From: Cenococcum geophilum 1.58
Lineage: Eukaryota; Ascomycota; Dothideomycetes; Gloniales; Gloniaceae
Assembly (NCBI GenBank): GCA_001692895.1
Contig: KV748267.1
Coordinates: forward strand, 186,001 to 250,000
DNA: 64,000 nucleotides
Reading direction: 5' to 3'
Part shown: positions 46,800 through 59,716 of the stretch, piece after piece
Layout of the letters: every line of letters begins with the position of its first letter
How positions within the stretch are numbered: the first letter of the stretch is position 1
The notes under the pieces: generated by a model
Database searches by the model: none
Seen by the model: the letters and a program-made list of their open reading frames with translations, nothing else
What the model was told of the DNA's origin: nothing
Position numbers and translations under genes: made by a program

Positions 46800-49700
46800 C
46801 CTAAAGCCCCTATAACGGCCGCTAGTATTATATCCGCACTTTAAGAATAACTAGTAGAGATATAGAAGTTTTTTATAGACGCCCTTGTATAAAACTAAGC
46901 TACTTTAAATTAATAATAAGCCAAATAAGAAGCATAATACTAGCGATTAATTAAGGACCTCTAAGAAGAAATCCGTATACTTAAGATGCCTACATTAAGG
47001 CCTTAAGACCGAATACTATCTCTAGAGATAAATACGTGGAACGTAAGCCCCAACCCTATAGTAGTTATCTACCCTAAACTAACTACTACACTAAAATAAT
47101 CTAAACGACTACTAGATTCCCTGGTATTTACTAATAAACAATAAAAACTCTAATTATTCCTAAGCTAGCTTAAAAATAAGCTAACTAGTAACGCTAACCG
47201 TTACCTAACTAAAGCTAACTAACTCTATTACGCCCTAAGTTAACTAGGAGAAGAGGTAGCTAACCTTATTAAACCTTTTTAGCCAAACTTAGTATAAAGC
47301 TTAGTTATACTTCTTAAAGCCTTATACAATAACCTAAACCGCTAAGCTACTACTTAGAGGAAGATAAACCATATAGCGTAAGGAACGAAAAGTTTCCTAG
47401 TATACTTCTCCAATTTAACCGCTACGCAATGTTACAGCGACGGGTCAATTGAGGCACGAGCGCCGTAATGAACGTATGCAAGCCTGTACAATTGGGTTGT
47501 CTATCAACGAGGATATCAAGATGAGGAGCAGAAGAAGGTCGTGAAAAGGACACGTCTATATACATGGCGCCAAGACGTAAGCGAACCCCCTGACTAGGCC
47601 CTATCCAGGTTACGCACATCAGTGCCGTAACACGCAAGGGAAATAGGCTGGAACGACTCCGCACTAATTAACAGCCTCATTAAATCTTTAAGCCCTAAAC
47701 TAAAAACCTCCCTAATAGGCGTAGACCTACTAGGAGCCCTTAATGCCTATACAAATATTATTAATAAACGGTATAATAATATACTACGCCTAACACCGAA
47801 ACACGCTCCTTAATATAATACGATAGCCCTATAAACATTTACTAAGTTATCTTAGCTTAAGCACCCTAACGCTATAGATATTAACACTAGGACTTTAGGA
47901 TATGCCCTACTAGGGTCCTCTAAACAAGAATGACGCATTAAGCTAGGCCTCTGCTTTAAATGCGGAAGTAACTCCTACCTTTTTAGCTACTACTCCGCCC
48001 CTTTTTAAAAAGATCTATAAATAGCTAATGCTAGCAGCCTACCGCCCCAATCCTCTAGCTACTGTCCCTAGTCTTTATCTAGCTCTAGCTTAATAATTAG
48101 TAAGCACTGTTTATAAGGATAAAGCTTTAACCAACGTCCTATAAGAACCCTACCCTAATTACCTCTAAAGGAAGGTCCTAGAGCTAAGTCGCTTTTTAGG
48201 ACAGCTCTGCTATAGGATCTTATTAAACGTATTTAACGTCACGAACTCCGACTCTTGGGACTGTAGTATAACTATTAACTACTATCTTTAGCAGAATAGT
48301 TAATAGGCTAACGCTTAAATCCTAATTAATATAGGAGCTAGCGGCATAGGATTTATTAATAAGATCTTTATATAAGATAATGGTTTTACCCTAACCCCCC
48401 TTAACCGGCATATTAACGTATTTGGATTTAATGGTAAACGCACTGTCTTAGGCCGTATTACCTACGTAGTAACCCTAAGACTTTAATACCTAAACCATAA
48501 AGAACTAATTAAGCTTTTTATTACTACTCTAGGTTACCTAGTAATTTTTAGATAACCCTAGATAAAGCTATATAAGGTAACTATTAATTAGGACAACCTT
48601 AAGCTTCTATTTACCGCCTTCCGTTATAAGCAGAAGTGGCTTATAACTCGCTGCTTAGACCTAGAACTAAAATCTAAAAAATCTACCAGGATCTACCAGT
48701 CTAAAATTTCTATAACTGCCCACCCTATACCTGAGGAATTTACTAGATTCTACCAACCTAGGAATTCTACTAAATTCTACTAATATAAGATTTCCACTAA
48801 TGTCTACTCTACGCCTAAGGAATCCACCAGATTTTATTAATATAAGAATTCCACTAATATCTACTAAAGATCTAAAAACCCTACTAAATTCCATAAGTTA
48901 TTACTAAGCACTATACCGCCCCGAGCTAAGTAGAAGCTTAAACTTAATATATAAAAATACTAGAAGGACTGGTATTCTACTATAAAAAGGTTTCTTAAAG
49001 AACCCGAACCTAAATCTAATACTAACTCCGTACCTAATACTAAACCTAAACCTAAATAAGAAACTATGGACAATCTAAGTAAGCTTAGCACCCTAGATAT
49101 CTGCATAATTAGAGCTACCCTACTAGCGCGACTTGCTAAGAAACCCGAATATACGATCTTCGCTATTACTATAGCTAATATTAAGGCCTTAGTACCGAAG
49201 AAGTATACTAACCCTGCTATAAAGGTACTAGTAGAGTATTATAACCGCCTAGAGGTATTTTTATAAAAGGAAGCCGATAAGCTACTAGAACACCAATTAT
49301 ACGACCATAAGATTGTACTTAAAGAAGGAAAGTAGCTTAGATTTAGACCCCTATACAGGATGTCCTAAAACGAACTTTAAGTGCTATAAAAGTATTTAGA
49401 TAAGAACCTAAGGAAAGGATTTATTAGAGTAAGCTTATTGCCTATAGCCGTATTAATAATCTTTATTAAGAAACCTAGTAGCGGTCTGCGCTTTTATATA
49501 GACTACTAAGCTCTTAACGTTATTACCGTTAAGAACTAATATCCGACCCCATTAATATAGGAAATACTAAACTAACTAAGTAAGGCTCGCTACTATATAA
49601 AGCTTAATATTATCTCTATATTTAACTGCCTCTATATAGCAAAAGGAGATAAATAGCTTACTATATTTTGTACTTAGTATAAATTATTTAAATACTTAGT

Positions 49701-52140
49701 GACGCTATTTGGCCTTATAAATGCTCTAAGCTTGTTTTAATATTATATAAATAATACCCTACGTCCCTACCTAGACATTTTTTATACTGTATATATTAAC
49801 AATATCCTAATATATAGTAATAACCTAACCAAATATTAGAAATATATTAACCTTATTTTATAAGCCCTATACGGAGCTAGTTTATAATTAGATATAGATA
49901 AATACGAGTTTTATAAAACGGAAGTTCTATACCTTAGACTCCTTATTTTTATAAATAGTATATAAATAGACCCGAAAAAAGTTGAAGTAATTATAAACTA
50001 GTAAGAACTTAAGAACGTTAAGGATATAAAAGCCTTTATAGGATTTGCCAATTTCTACTAATGGTTTATTAATAACTTCTCCGCCCTAGTTTTACCCCTT
50101 ATTACTCTAACCTAAAAGGATAAAGCTTTTATCTTTAATAAGGAATATAAGAAGGTCTTTACTTATCTAAAGGTTATATTTACTACTGCACCTATACTCT
50201 AATACTTTAACCTAGAATATATAAGTATTATAAAAGCCAACTGATCTAATTATGTTACTAGAGGTATTCTATCTTAATATAATAAAGAAGAAGTATTACA
50301 CCCTATAGTATACTTCTTAAAATAACTAAGCCCTACTAAATATAATTACGAAATCTATAATAAAGAATGGCTAGCTATTATTAGATGCTTTAAGCAATGG
50401 CGACCTAAACTAGAAGGCGCCGGATTTCTAATTAAGGTCTTTAGCGACTATAAGAACCTATAGTACTTTATAACCACAAAACAGCTAAGTTATTATTAGG
50501 CCTACTAGCTAGAATATCTGTTACGCTTCTAATTCTTAATTATATACCGCCTAGGCGTTTAAGGTTAAAAGCCTAATGCCCTAACCTAATACTTGCAAGA
50601 CGCGCTAGCCCTAGAAAAAGCGCGCTTTTACTAAAATTAGACCCTACTTTGCCCTAAACTATTTAACCCTTCTACTAAAGATCTTATAGTATACATCCTT
50701 AAAATAACTAATTTATCGATTAAATAGATTATAGTTAATAAATACCTAAATAATAAGTTTATCTAAGAAATACTTAAGCTAATTTAAGATGGCGTCAGAC
50801 GCTTTAAAAAGATTTCTTTAAGTAAATACAAAGCTTATAAAAACCGCTTATATTACTAGAACCATCTAGTTATCCCTAATTATAATAAGCTTAAGCTTAA
50901 GCTCCTTAAATATATATATGATTTACCTATTACTAGCCACCCGGGCTAAGGAAAAACCCTAAAACTACTTTAATAGAAGTATTACTAGCCGAATATATAT
51001 AATATAATATAAAGGTATATCTCTAGCTACTATACCTACTAATAAGCTAAAGCCTCGCATAAGATATATAACAGTCTTTTAAAGCTACTACCTATTCCGG
51101 ACCAAAGATAGAAGGATATCTTAATTAACTTTATTATTAACCTCCCTAAAAGTAGAGGCTATATAAACATTATAGTAGTTATAAACCGACTATCTAAAAT
51201 AAGAAACTTAATCGCCTATCCTAATATATTAACGCTTATTATTGCCTAACTATTTCTAGATTATGTATAGAAACTCTACGGACTTCCTAAAACAATTATC
51301 TCTAATAAAGGTAGCTAGTTTATCTTAGCATTCTAAAAAGAACTAACTACTTAACTTCGCATTAAAGTACTATTATTTACCGCGTATTACTTAGAAACGG
51401 ATAGTTAAATAAAACGCGTAAATGCTATAATAGAATAGTGTATTTAGATATATACGTTATATTTATAAGATAACTAGATTAACTGGCTTATATTTACTAA
51501 GTTTACTACAAATAATTCCGTCTTAGAAACCATAAAAGTCTCCCTATTTTTAGCTAATTATAGCTAGCACCTATAAATGGGGTTTAAACCCTTTAGTAAT
51601 GTTCCTTACCCCGCTTATTACGCCTTATAAGTTATAAAAGCAAATAAATTTATAGAAAAGATGGAGGAACTATAACAGTTTCTTACTAATAAGATAATAT
51701 AGGTTTAATTTATCTATAAATCCGTAGCGAATAAGAAATAAACCCTAGCACTAGTTTACTAAATTAGTAATTTTGTCTAGCTAGATATAAGAAATCTAAA
51801 TATAAAACAACCTACTAAGAAACTTAATTAGAAGAATACTGGCCCTTATAAGGTTAAAAAGGTTATCTTTCCTTATGCCTACTAACTAAAGCTCCCTAAT
51901 ACGGTTAAAATCCACTCTATATTCTATACGTTAGTCCTCTACCCTACTACCCCTATATTAGACGCCCTGCCTAAATANATATAGNACNNTCCNCNACTAG
52001 TTAANGTAGATAGTAANNANAAGTACTTTATTAAAAGAATTAATAATATTAAGTATAATAAACAGAAACGCTAATATATATATCTTATAAAGTAGAGGCT
52101 ATATTAAGCCCTTATAGGAACCTATTAACTCTATAGGACT
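46800..52140 (+). pseudogene. Degraded gag-pol of element B
   Basis: Gag region to about 48000 (GWNDSALINSLIKSLSPKL just after the solo LTR). Protease remnant INIGASGIGFINK at about 48330. Reverse transcriptase about 49450-50000 (SGLRFYIDY, FGLINALS). RNase H about 50200-50600. Integrase about 50930-51500 and chromodomain-like end. RIP-type stops throughout; only short open stretches remain, such as 49066-49266. Confidence 0.8.
47430..47632. mobile_element. Solo LTR (203 bp), not RIPed
   Basis: The segment starts TGTTACAGCG and ends GTGCCGTAACA, with short terminal inverted repeat TGTTAC/GTAACA and the 5-bp TSD CGCAA (47425-47429, 47633-47637). It interrupts the Gag of element B. Its composition is GC-normal with many CpG, unlike the host element, so it arrived after the RIP that destroyed B or is too short to be RIPed. 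Any small open frame in it is not a gene. Confidence 0.85.
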
Positions 52141-52227
52141 TATATAAGCCGTAAAAGACTTTTATAAACTTTACCTAGAACTACTATAGCCCTATCTCGC
52201 AGAAGCTTAAGTTTAAAGGGGGGGTAC

Positions 52228-52596
52228 TATTATAGGACACCCCTGTAACACCTTATATACGTCTACCTATTTTCACCAACTTAGTAACTAGAGACCAACT
52301 ATAAAATAGCAATTTAATAGCAATCTGCGGCAATCTGATAGCAACTTGCTATATTCTACTATATTCTACTAAGTTTTACTAAATCCTGCTAAGTTCTGCT
52401 AGGACTACTACCTAAATCCTATCCTGCTCTATATATATGTTAATTAAGCAAACAAGTCCACGATATATACCCTTTCTTCCCATTTTCCTATCTTCTTTCC
52501 TTACGTAACGTCTTGACTTCTTACACAGTTTATGTATATAGCTTAATAATATCTACTTTACTATATATTACCACCGCTTATACTTACTCCGTAACA
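52228..52596 (+). repeat. 3' LTR of element B
   Basis: Partner of 46135-46503. Starts TATTATAGG (from TGTTAT…) and ends CCGTAACA, directly followed by the TSD CCCCT. Confidence 0.9.
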
Positions 52597-52743
52597 CCCC
52601 TAAAGTACCTAAATAAGTAAATAAAGTGCTAGTATAGTAAAGATAATAAGCTACTAGAAGAATATAAGGATAAGAACGCCTTATAGGAGTAATATAGATA
52701 TATAAAGCCTAAGGACAGGCTTTACTAGGGGGGGGGGGGGTAA

Positions 52744-52994
52744 TGTTACGATACTGGCAGAAAATAGCAGAACTTAGTTAGTAGAACTTGGCAGAACTTC
52801 GCACTAGTAAGTTGCTACAGATTGCTGTATATTGTGGTTACGTAATATAAAGATCTTATAAAACATTAAGCGGCGCTACTCTTCTTCTCCTTTCCTTTCC
52901 TTAGCTTTAGATTCTCGTTTATAGACAATCCAATCGTATAGGCTTGCGCGTCTCTTATACCATGCTTATGCCTTAATTAACTAAGTCGCTAATA
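52744..52994 (+). repeat. 3' LTR of element E
   Basis: Starts TGTTACG and ends CTAATA (from CTAACA). Lacks the 323-bp insertion found in the 5' LTR. Confidence 0.88.
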
Positions 52995-52999
52995 CCCTT

Positions 53000-53731
53000 C
53001 TTTTTACCCTAGAGCTTACAAGATAGATATCTATAAATAAAGTAAAGAAATTAGATTGCTTCTTAGCTCTAGAAGAATAGATTATACTAGTAATAGTATA
53101 CGCTTACTTAACTAAAGCGTCCTAACCCTCTACCTTTTAACCTCCTACTTTTTAACCTTTTACTTTTTATCTTTTTATCTTCTAACCTCCAGCCTAATAA
53201 CTTACTTTATAGGCGCGCTAGTTACTAAGAAGCTATAGTAAAGTTATATACTATATTAGGGCAATATCTTATATAGTATAGAAGGCGACTTTAAAGTCTA
53301 AGTTCTTTATATTTAACGTCCTATTAAATATATTAAATTATAGCTTCTAGATAAGGCGGTTTAGCTCTATAGTAAAAGACCTTACTAGTATAACTACTTC
53401 TTAAATATAGCTAAGTTACGAATTTTTTATAACTGTATCTAATAATACTTATTATTATCTTTTAACGCAACTATACTAACGGTGCCTAATTATAACACCC
53501 CTATTATCTGTGTTATCTACTTTAACCTAAGCAGATAGAAATAATATAAAGGTCTAACTCTCTTATTTTAGGGTATTAACTATAGCTTATAACTTTTTTA
53601 CACGCCTTTACTATTTTATGCCTTAGTTTAATAAGGGAGGTTTAGGCTTACTAGTATTAGGTTAGCTATTATTATTTATCTAGTTATTGCTATTAGAGAA
53701 ATCCTTAAATATATTAATAAAGTATTCTAAT
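53000..53731. other. Old RIPed sequence X, middle part
   Basis: Lies between the 3' end of element E and the 5' end of element F and shares their TSD bases. A plus-strand frame near 53350-53720 reads as broken protein-like sequence (LSYEFFITVSNNTYYYLLT), not recognised. Confidence 0.5.
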
Positions 53732-53958
53732 TGTTACGGCACTGGCAGAACTTGGCAGAACTACGTACCGGCAAGTTGCCACAGATTGCCGCATATTGCG
53801 GTCACGTGACGCGAAGATCGTATATAGCTTTGAGCGGCGCTCCCCTTCTTCTCCTTTCCTTTCTTTAGCTTTAGATTCTTGTTTATAGACAATCTAATTA
53901 TACAGGCTTACGCGACCCTTTTACTATGCTTATGTCTTAATTAACTAAGTCGCTAACA
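53732..53958 (+). repeat. 5' LTR of element F
   Basis: Equal in length to 59485-59711. TGTTACGG…GCTAACA ends are intact. Confidence 0.9.
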
Positions 53959-54166
53959 TTATCTAAAGCTTACTCTACTCTTTCTTCCTGAGAAGGAACT
54001 TAAATATATCTACGAGAATATAGAATAGGACCCTAAGGATATTACTAGGACCATAAGGACAGGACCTAAAAGAAAAGAATAGAACCCTAAGAAAAGGACC
54101 TATAAGACACACACAGACCAGAACCCCTAAATAAATTACCCGGAATTACCTAACACCCCTACCACT

Positions 54167-57100
54167 ATGCCACGAACCATAGCAGCAGGTAAAGCAGCTG
54201 TAGAATCCTTAAATACTTCAGACGAAGAAATAATTAACGTTTTAACCCCCTAGGCGGAGCTTGCGGCTGCTAATGCCGAAATTAAACGATTACGAGAGCT
54301 GCTTAAAGCTAGAGATACCCCTATATCTAATAATAAGTCATTATTAGATAACCAAAGACTTACTATAGTCCTTTAGGCCCTATCCTAGCGCCTTAGTAGA
54401 TCTACCAAGGCCTATGTAGTACTGAAGCGGTTAGCAAAGGTCGCGGACCCCCTACTACTTATAAACGGAACCGACCCTATATTTAATAATTAGAAGCTTT
54501 AATTACGGGACAAGCTTAAAGTTAATGCAGACTACTTCCCTAACGCCCGAGCCAGAATGGCCTACGTCTTCAGCCGTACTAGCGGAGACGCCTAGACGCA
54601 TTTACGCCCGTAATATACTAAAGACTTAGCAGACCCCTTCGTCTCTAAAGAAGAAATAATTAAATACCTGTCTTCTATTTATAAAGACCCTTTTAAAGTA
54701 TAAAACGCCTGCCTTAGCTATAAAAGCCTAAATATAAAAATAACAGAGACCTTTTCGGCCTTCTAAACCCGCTTTCTATACCTAGCCGAACAGGCCTAGA
54801 TCCCCTAGAAAGACCTACTGCTAGACCTCTTTAATAAGCTTACCCTAGACCTACAGCGGGCCGTATTGCTAGCTTATACTACGGTATAGACGTTAAAGGA
54901 ACTTATAGACTATTACCTAGCTATTAATTAAGGCCTTTATCGAATTAAGGCACGCGCCAACCGGCTAAAAACTAGAAACCTTATAAACCAGGCCACAAGT
55001 ACTACAAGTACAGCCTATAGTACCCTAGCACGATTGGCAACTTCTATAACTAACCCAGCAGCTAGCTGAGCAGCTACCCCTACTACGGGCCTAGTATACA
55101 CCCGGCCTATATATAGCGACCCCCATATATAGGCCCTTAGTAATTAAGGAGCTTACTTCTTATACGGTTAAATAGGCTACCCTATAAGGAACTGCCTAAT
55201 AAAGGCAAAGATAAACAAGGTCCTATTAATTTAGAAGGATAGTATAGAGCTAGAAAAAGAGGAACTTTAGAGGAAGACTCCTCTCTAGGGTTAAAAGGGA
55301 TTAATATATTATATATCAATCTGGGTTAGCTAGTTAGTAGAAGAAGCTGCACTATCCCTTATACTTTATTTCGTAATAGATATTAAGTTTTAACCTCTGC
55401 TTTAGCTAACTTAGGAGTAAATGCCTTTACCTTAATTAATATAAAGTGCGCTGCAAAACTGGCTAACTTTTTTAATGCACCCCTTAAAGAACTGCCTAAA
55501 CTAATCCCTATTCGCGGTTATAACGGACGGATAAGGCCACCTATTACAACTATCTTATAGATCTACCTCCGCGTTAACGGACGAAGGCAGTATAACGTCC
55601 CCTTTCTTATTACGGACTTAGGAAGCCACAATATAATCTTAGGAAGAAAATAGCTAGCCTATTTAGGCTTGCAGCTTAAAGTACGGAGTAGACGGCTTAT
55701 CTAGCCCAAAACTCTACCCCTAACCCCTCCCTTTATAAAAGAAATCAGTATTATAATAGAAAACCTTATACAGCCCTAGATTAATACTATTTACTAGGCC
55801 AATACTATACGCAGAAACTAGGCCTTTAAGAAGGACGTACAGCTTAACCCGCAACGGATCCATATACTACGCCGCCCTTAGATTACCTATATCACGCCAC
55901 CCGCACTAGAGACCTAGGAAGTCAGTAATAACCTAGCTAAGTTCCCAACGGAGAACCCTATAAAACTATAAAGGAAAGCCAGGGATATCGGACGTTACAC
56001 TAAACTAATAAATAGGAAGGATAACTTACGGAAAATAGAACGTAAGCTAAGAAAGACTATAAACCCTATACTACAAACCACGGCCTAATGGACGCTAAAG
56101 AAACCTATAGACCTCCTACCAGTTAATATCTACTGTATTAGCGCTATAGGATTCTACTAAAACCTGGTTCAGCCTAATACTATTACCTTTATAACTAGCC
56201 TATATAAAATTAACCGAATAATTAAGGAAAAAAAAAGCAAGCTTAGTGGATAGGAAAGCGGGCTTACGGATAAAGAACTAGTGGAGAAAAAACTGCCTAA
56301 TTAACACCGGAAATTCAAGGACGTATTCTCTAAGGCAGCGTCTAATATGCTTCCACCCCACCAACCATATAACTATAAGATTGAGATTAAGCAAGATAAG
56401 GGAAGCACCCTTAGCTTTAGCCCTCTCTACCTATAGTCTATTGCCGAATTATAGGCTATAAAGCAGTACCTTATTAATAACCTAAATAAGGGCTTTATTA
56501 AGCCTAGCTAAGCCCCTTTTAACTTACCTATTCTCTTTATTAAAAAGCTAAATAGAGGACTGCGCTTCTATATTAACTACTATAAGCTAAATAATATAAC
56601 CCNNAAGGACNNCTACCNGCTNCCCTTANTTAATNAGACTNTTACCTAAATAAGTAGAGCTAAGGTTTTTATAAAGCTTAATATCCGCTAGGCCTTTTAC
56701 CAAATTAGGATAGACCCCAGGTCTAAAGATCTTACTATATTCTAGACCTATTACAGGACGTATAAATATAAAGTACTTCCTTTTAGACTAACCAACGGAC
56801 TAGCTATATACTAGCGGTATATAAATAATATACTCTTTAACTACCTTAACGACTTCTATACGGCCTATTTAGATAATATTATAATTTACTTAGAGAACGA
56901 ACTAGAATATAAGGAGCACGTCCATAAAGTCCTATAACAGCTCCGCGAAGCTGGCCTCTAGGCCAATATTAAGAAGTTAGAATTTAGTATTAAGCATATA
57001 AAGTACCTAGGTTTTATTATTAGCACGGACGGAATTAAGGCCGACCTAGAGAAAACGACTATAATTAACCAATAGACGCCCCTATGGACTGTAAAGGGGG

Positions 57101-59335
57101 TATAATTATTTTTAGATTTCTATAACTTCTACTAACGTTTTATTAAGAACTATAGCAGGATTACCTAGCCTCTTAACCGCCTTACTAAAAAAGACCAGCC
57201 CTTTTACTTTAACGCTATATATATGCAGGCCTTTAATAAGCTTAAAAAACGGCTAGTGTCGGCCCCCCTACTTACCCACTTTAACCTAGAACGGCCCTTA
57301 ATGCTAGAAACTAATGCCTTAAACAGCGCGATAGCCGGTATTTTTTCCTAGAAGTAACCGGACGGAGAATGGCACCCTATTGTATACTATTTAAAGACTA
57401 TAATAGATGCTAAACTAAACTACNANATCNATAATAAAGAAATGCTGGCTATTATNTCTAGCTTTNAGCACTNGNGTNTANAGCTAGAGGGGACCCCTAA
57501 ACCNATTAANGTAGTATTAGATTATAAGGCCCTAGAATACTTNATAATAACTAAGGCCCTTACGGCCCGGCAGGCACGCTAGGCGGATATCCTATCTTAG
57601 TTTAACTTCTTAATTATATATAGACCAGGCGCCACAAACCGTGCGGATGCTCTTACTAGGCGCAAACAAGACCTAGGTAACTATACAGCTGCGAAGATCT
57701 TATTACGGACCTAGACGCTACTATAAATAGAGCACCTTAACCCCCAGATATAGGCAGAACTAAGTATAGACTTCTTAGGCGCCAAGATATATCCTATTAA
57801 CCCTTTAGGACTTAACTTAATTGACGAATTACTGTAAATAAACTGTACGGCCCCTTCTCTATAAGAGTACTGTAAAAAGGCAAAGAACGTTACTAGCCTA
57901 TAGTCCTTTAAAAATGGATTACTTAAGCATTAGGAATAGCGGGTAGTGGTAAAAGAACAGAACTTATGGACTTAGCTTATTGCTAAAGCATATACCCAGG
58001 TCTCTACGGCCTACCCTAGAAAGAATAAGACCCGCAGGATTATTAGCGACCGCTACTACTGGCCCGGAATGGTTATAGATATTAACCGCTATATACGGAA
58101 CTATAACGACTACTATAGGTCTATAATCCCACGAGATAAGACCCTAGGACTATTAAAACCCCTCTTAATACCCAACTGCCCCTAGTAATATGTCTTTATA
58201 GACTTTTATAAGCTACCTCTAAACCGTAACGGATATAATATAGTTATAATCCTAGTTAACCGCTTTAGTAAGCGCCCGTTCTTAATTCCCTATTATAAGA
58301 ATATTAATGCTAAAGAGGCAGCCTAACTATATATCTACTATATCTACCAAATTTACGGACTACTAGACACTATTATATCTAACTATAGGCCATAGTTTAT
58401 ATTAGCCTTTTGGAATAAGTTTACCTAGATCCTAGGCATTAAGCTAAAGCTTTCTACGGTATATTACCCCTAGATAAACGGTTAAACAGAGATTATAAAT
58501 TAATACTTAGACTAGAGACTCCGGCCTTTTATTAACTACTTTTAGGATAACTAGGCCAAACTATTACCCTTAATAGACTACGCCCAAGCGACCCTACCCC
58601 ATAACTCTACCGGATTTACCCCTATTTAACTAGAAATGGGTTACCTACCCCGCATAAGCTTTAACTGGGAAAGACTAGAAGGGCCCTAGACTATACACGA
58701 AAAACTATCTTATAAGGAAGCCTAGCAGTACGCTAAGCGCTTAGAAGAAGCCTAAAAAGTAGCCTATACAAACCTAAAAAAGGCCTAGAAATTAATAAAA
58801 TAGCAGGTAAATAAGTATAGGCGCGAGCCTGACTTTACTATAGGCGATATAGTCTAGGTTATAACAAAGAACTAGAAGACAGAATGGCCTAGCCGTAAGC
58901 TAGACTATAAGATAGTAGGACTGTATAAGATTCTTAATAAAGTAGGCAATTTATATAAGGTTAAGCTCCCAGACTTAATTAAAGTCCACCCTATCTTCTT
59001 ACCGGATAAGCTACGGAAAGCTGTAAATAACCTACTACCCAGACAAAAGAATAAACCTCCCCTACTAATTTAAGTTAACGATAATAATAAATAGGAAATT
59101 AAAGAAATACTAGCCTATAAACTTATAAAGGGAATGTTAAAGTATTATATTAGTTGGAAAGGATATAACCTAGACCCCACTTAGTACCCTATATAGAACT
59201 TTATAGGTAGCCCCTATAAGCTTTAGGAGTTTTATAATTATTACCCTAATAAACCCGGACCGCTAAAGTACCTAGATAAGTGGATAGAATGCTAGTATAA
59301 TAAAGACGATAAGCTACTAGAAGAACATAAGGACA
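54167..59335 (+). pseudogene. Degraded gag-pol of element F
   Basis: Gag ATG at 54167 (MPRTIAAGKAAVESLNTSD), knuckle remnant at about 55155 with its first Cys now Tyr, reverse transcriptase about 56550-57100 (YLDN for YLDD), RNase H about 57290-57680, integrase about 57960-58800 (RYYWPGMVIDINRYIRN) and chromodomain about 59090-59300 (EILAYKLIKGMLKYYISW). Stops at Trp and Gln sites throughout. Confidence 0.85.
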
Positions 59336-59341
59336 AGAATA

Positions 59342-59445
59342 CCCTAGAAATTTCTTAGTCACGTAAGGTATTAAGATATTTAGGAACTTTAACCGGCGGT
59401 TGAAGTTGTCTAATTAGTCAGATTCTCTTACTAAGACTTTTAGCG
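59342..59445 (+). repeat. Copia-derived 3' fragment captured in element F
   Basis: About 100 bp (ccctagaaatttcttag … ctaagactttta) match, inverted, the 3' non-coding part of copia element A at about 17668-17770. Elements D and E lack it at the corresponding place. It has a near-palindromic core aactttaaccggcggtt. Confidence 0.75.
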
Positions 59446-59484
59446 GCAAGGCCTAAGGGCAGGCTTTTTTGGAGGGGGGGGTAA

Positions 59485-59711
59485 TGTTACGGCACTAGTA
59501 GAACTTGGCAGAACTACGCACCGGCAAGTTGCCACAGATTGCCGCATATTGTGGTTACGTGACGCGAAGATCGTATATAGCTTCGAGCGGCGCTCCCCTT
59601 CTTCTCCTTTCCTTTCTTTAGCTTTAGATTCTCGTTTATAGACAATCCAATCGTACAGGCTTGCGCGACCCTTTTGCCGTGCTTATGTCTCGATTGACTG
59701 AGTCGCTAACA
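59485..59711 (+). repeat. 3' LTR of element F
   Basis: Partner of 53732-53958; TGTTACGG…GCTAACA, followed by TSD CTAAT. Confidence 0.9.
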
Positions 59712-59716
59712 CTAAT

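Larger units (their letters stand above)
46135..52596 (+). mobile_element. Complete Ty3/gypsy element B, RIPed
   Basis: 369-bp LTRs 46135-46503 and 52228-52596, TSD CCCCT (46130-46134, 52597-52601), and a polypurine tract aaaggggggg before the right LTR. It belongs to a different family from D/E/F: Gag has one CCHC-like knuckle (CFKCGSNSYLFSYYS, about 47955), and the polyprotein ends in a chromodomain-like segment (IYLIKWRGYIKPL, about 52078-52116). Inserted in element E. Contains a solo LTR of another family at 47430-47632 and undetermined bases at 51977-52018. Confidence 0.9.
37603..52994 (+). mobile_element. Chromovirus-type Ty3/gypsy element E carrying nested insertions
   Basis: LTRs 37603-38176 and 52744-52994 with the 5-bp TSD CCCTT (37598-37602, 52995-52999). 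The 5' LTR is 323 bp longer owing to an internal insertion. Gag-pol is homologous to D and F. It contains the LINE chimera at 38704-41370 in gag and the complete gypsy element B (46135-52596) in the chromodomain region. A long G run (tactagggggggggggg type) precedes the 3' LTR. Confidence 0.9.
53732..59711 (+). mobile_element. Complete chromovirus-type Ty3/gypsy element F
   Basis: 227-bp LTRs 53732-53958 and 59485-59711, TSD CTAAT (53727-53731, 59712-59716), and a polypurine run ttggagggggggg before the right LTR. It shares gag-pol organisation with D and E, but its LTR belongs to the E-like subtype (agaacttggcagaac). It has no large nested insertion, only a short copia-derived segment at 59342-59445. 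Undetermined bases lie at 56603-56642 and 57424-57543. Confidence 0.92.

Noticed and set aside
47422..47664. 80-codon minus-strand frame
   Set aside because: It coincides with the solo LTR at 47430-47632 and its open frame reflects the lack of RIP stops, not coding.
49066..49266. 66-codon frame as a separate gene
   Set aside because: It is a surviving open stretch of element B pol between protease and reverse transcriptase.
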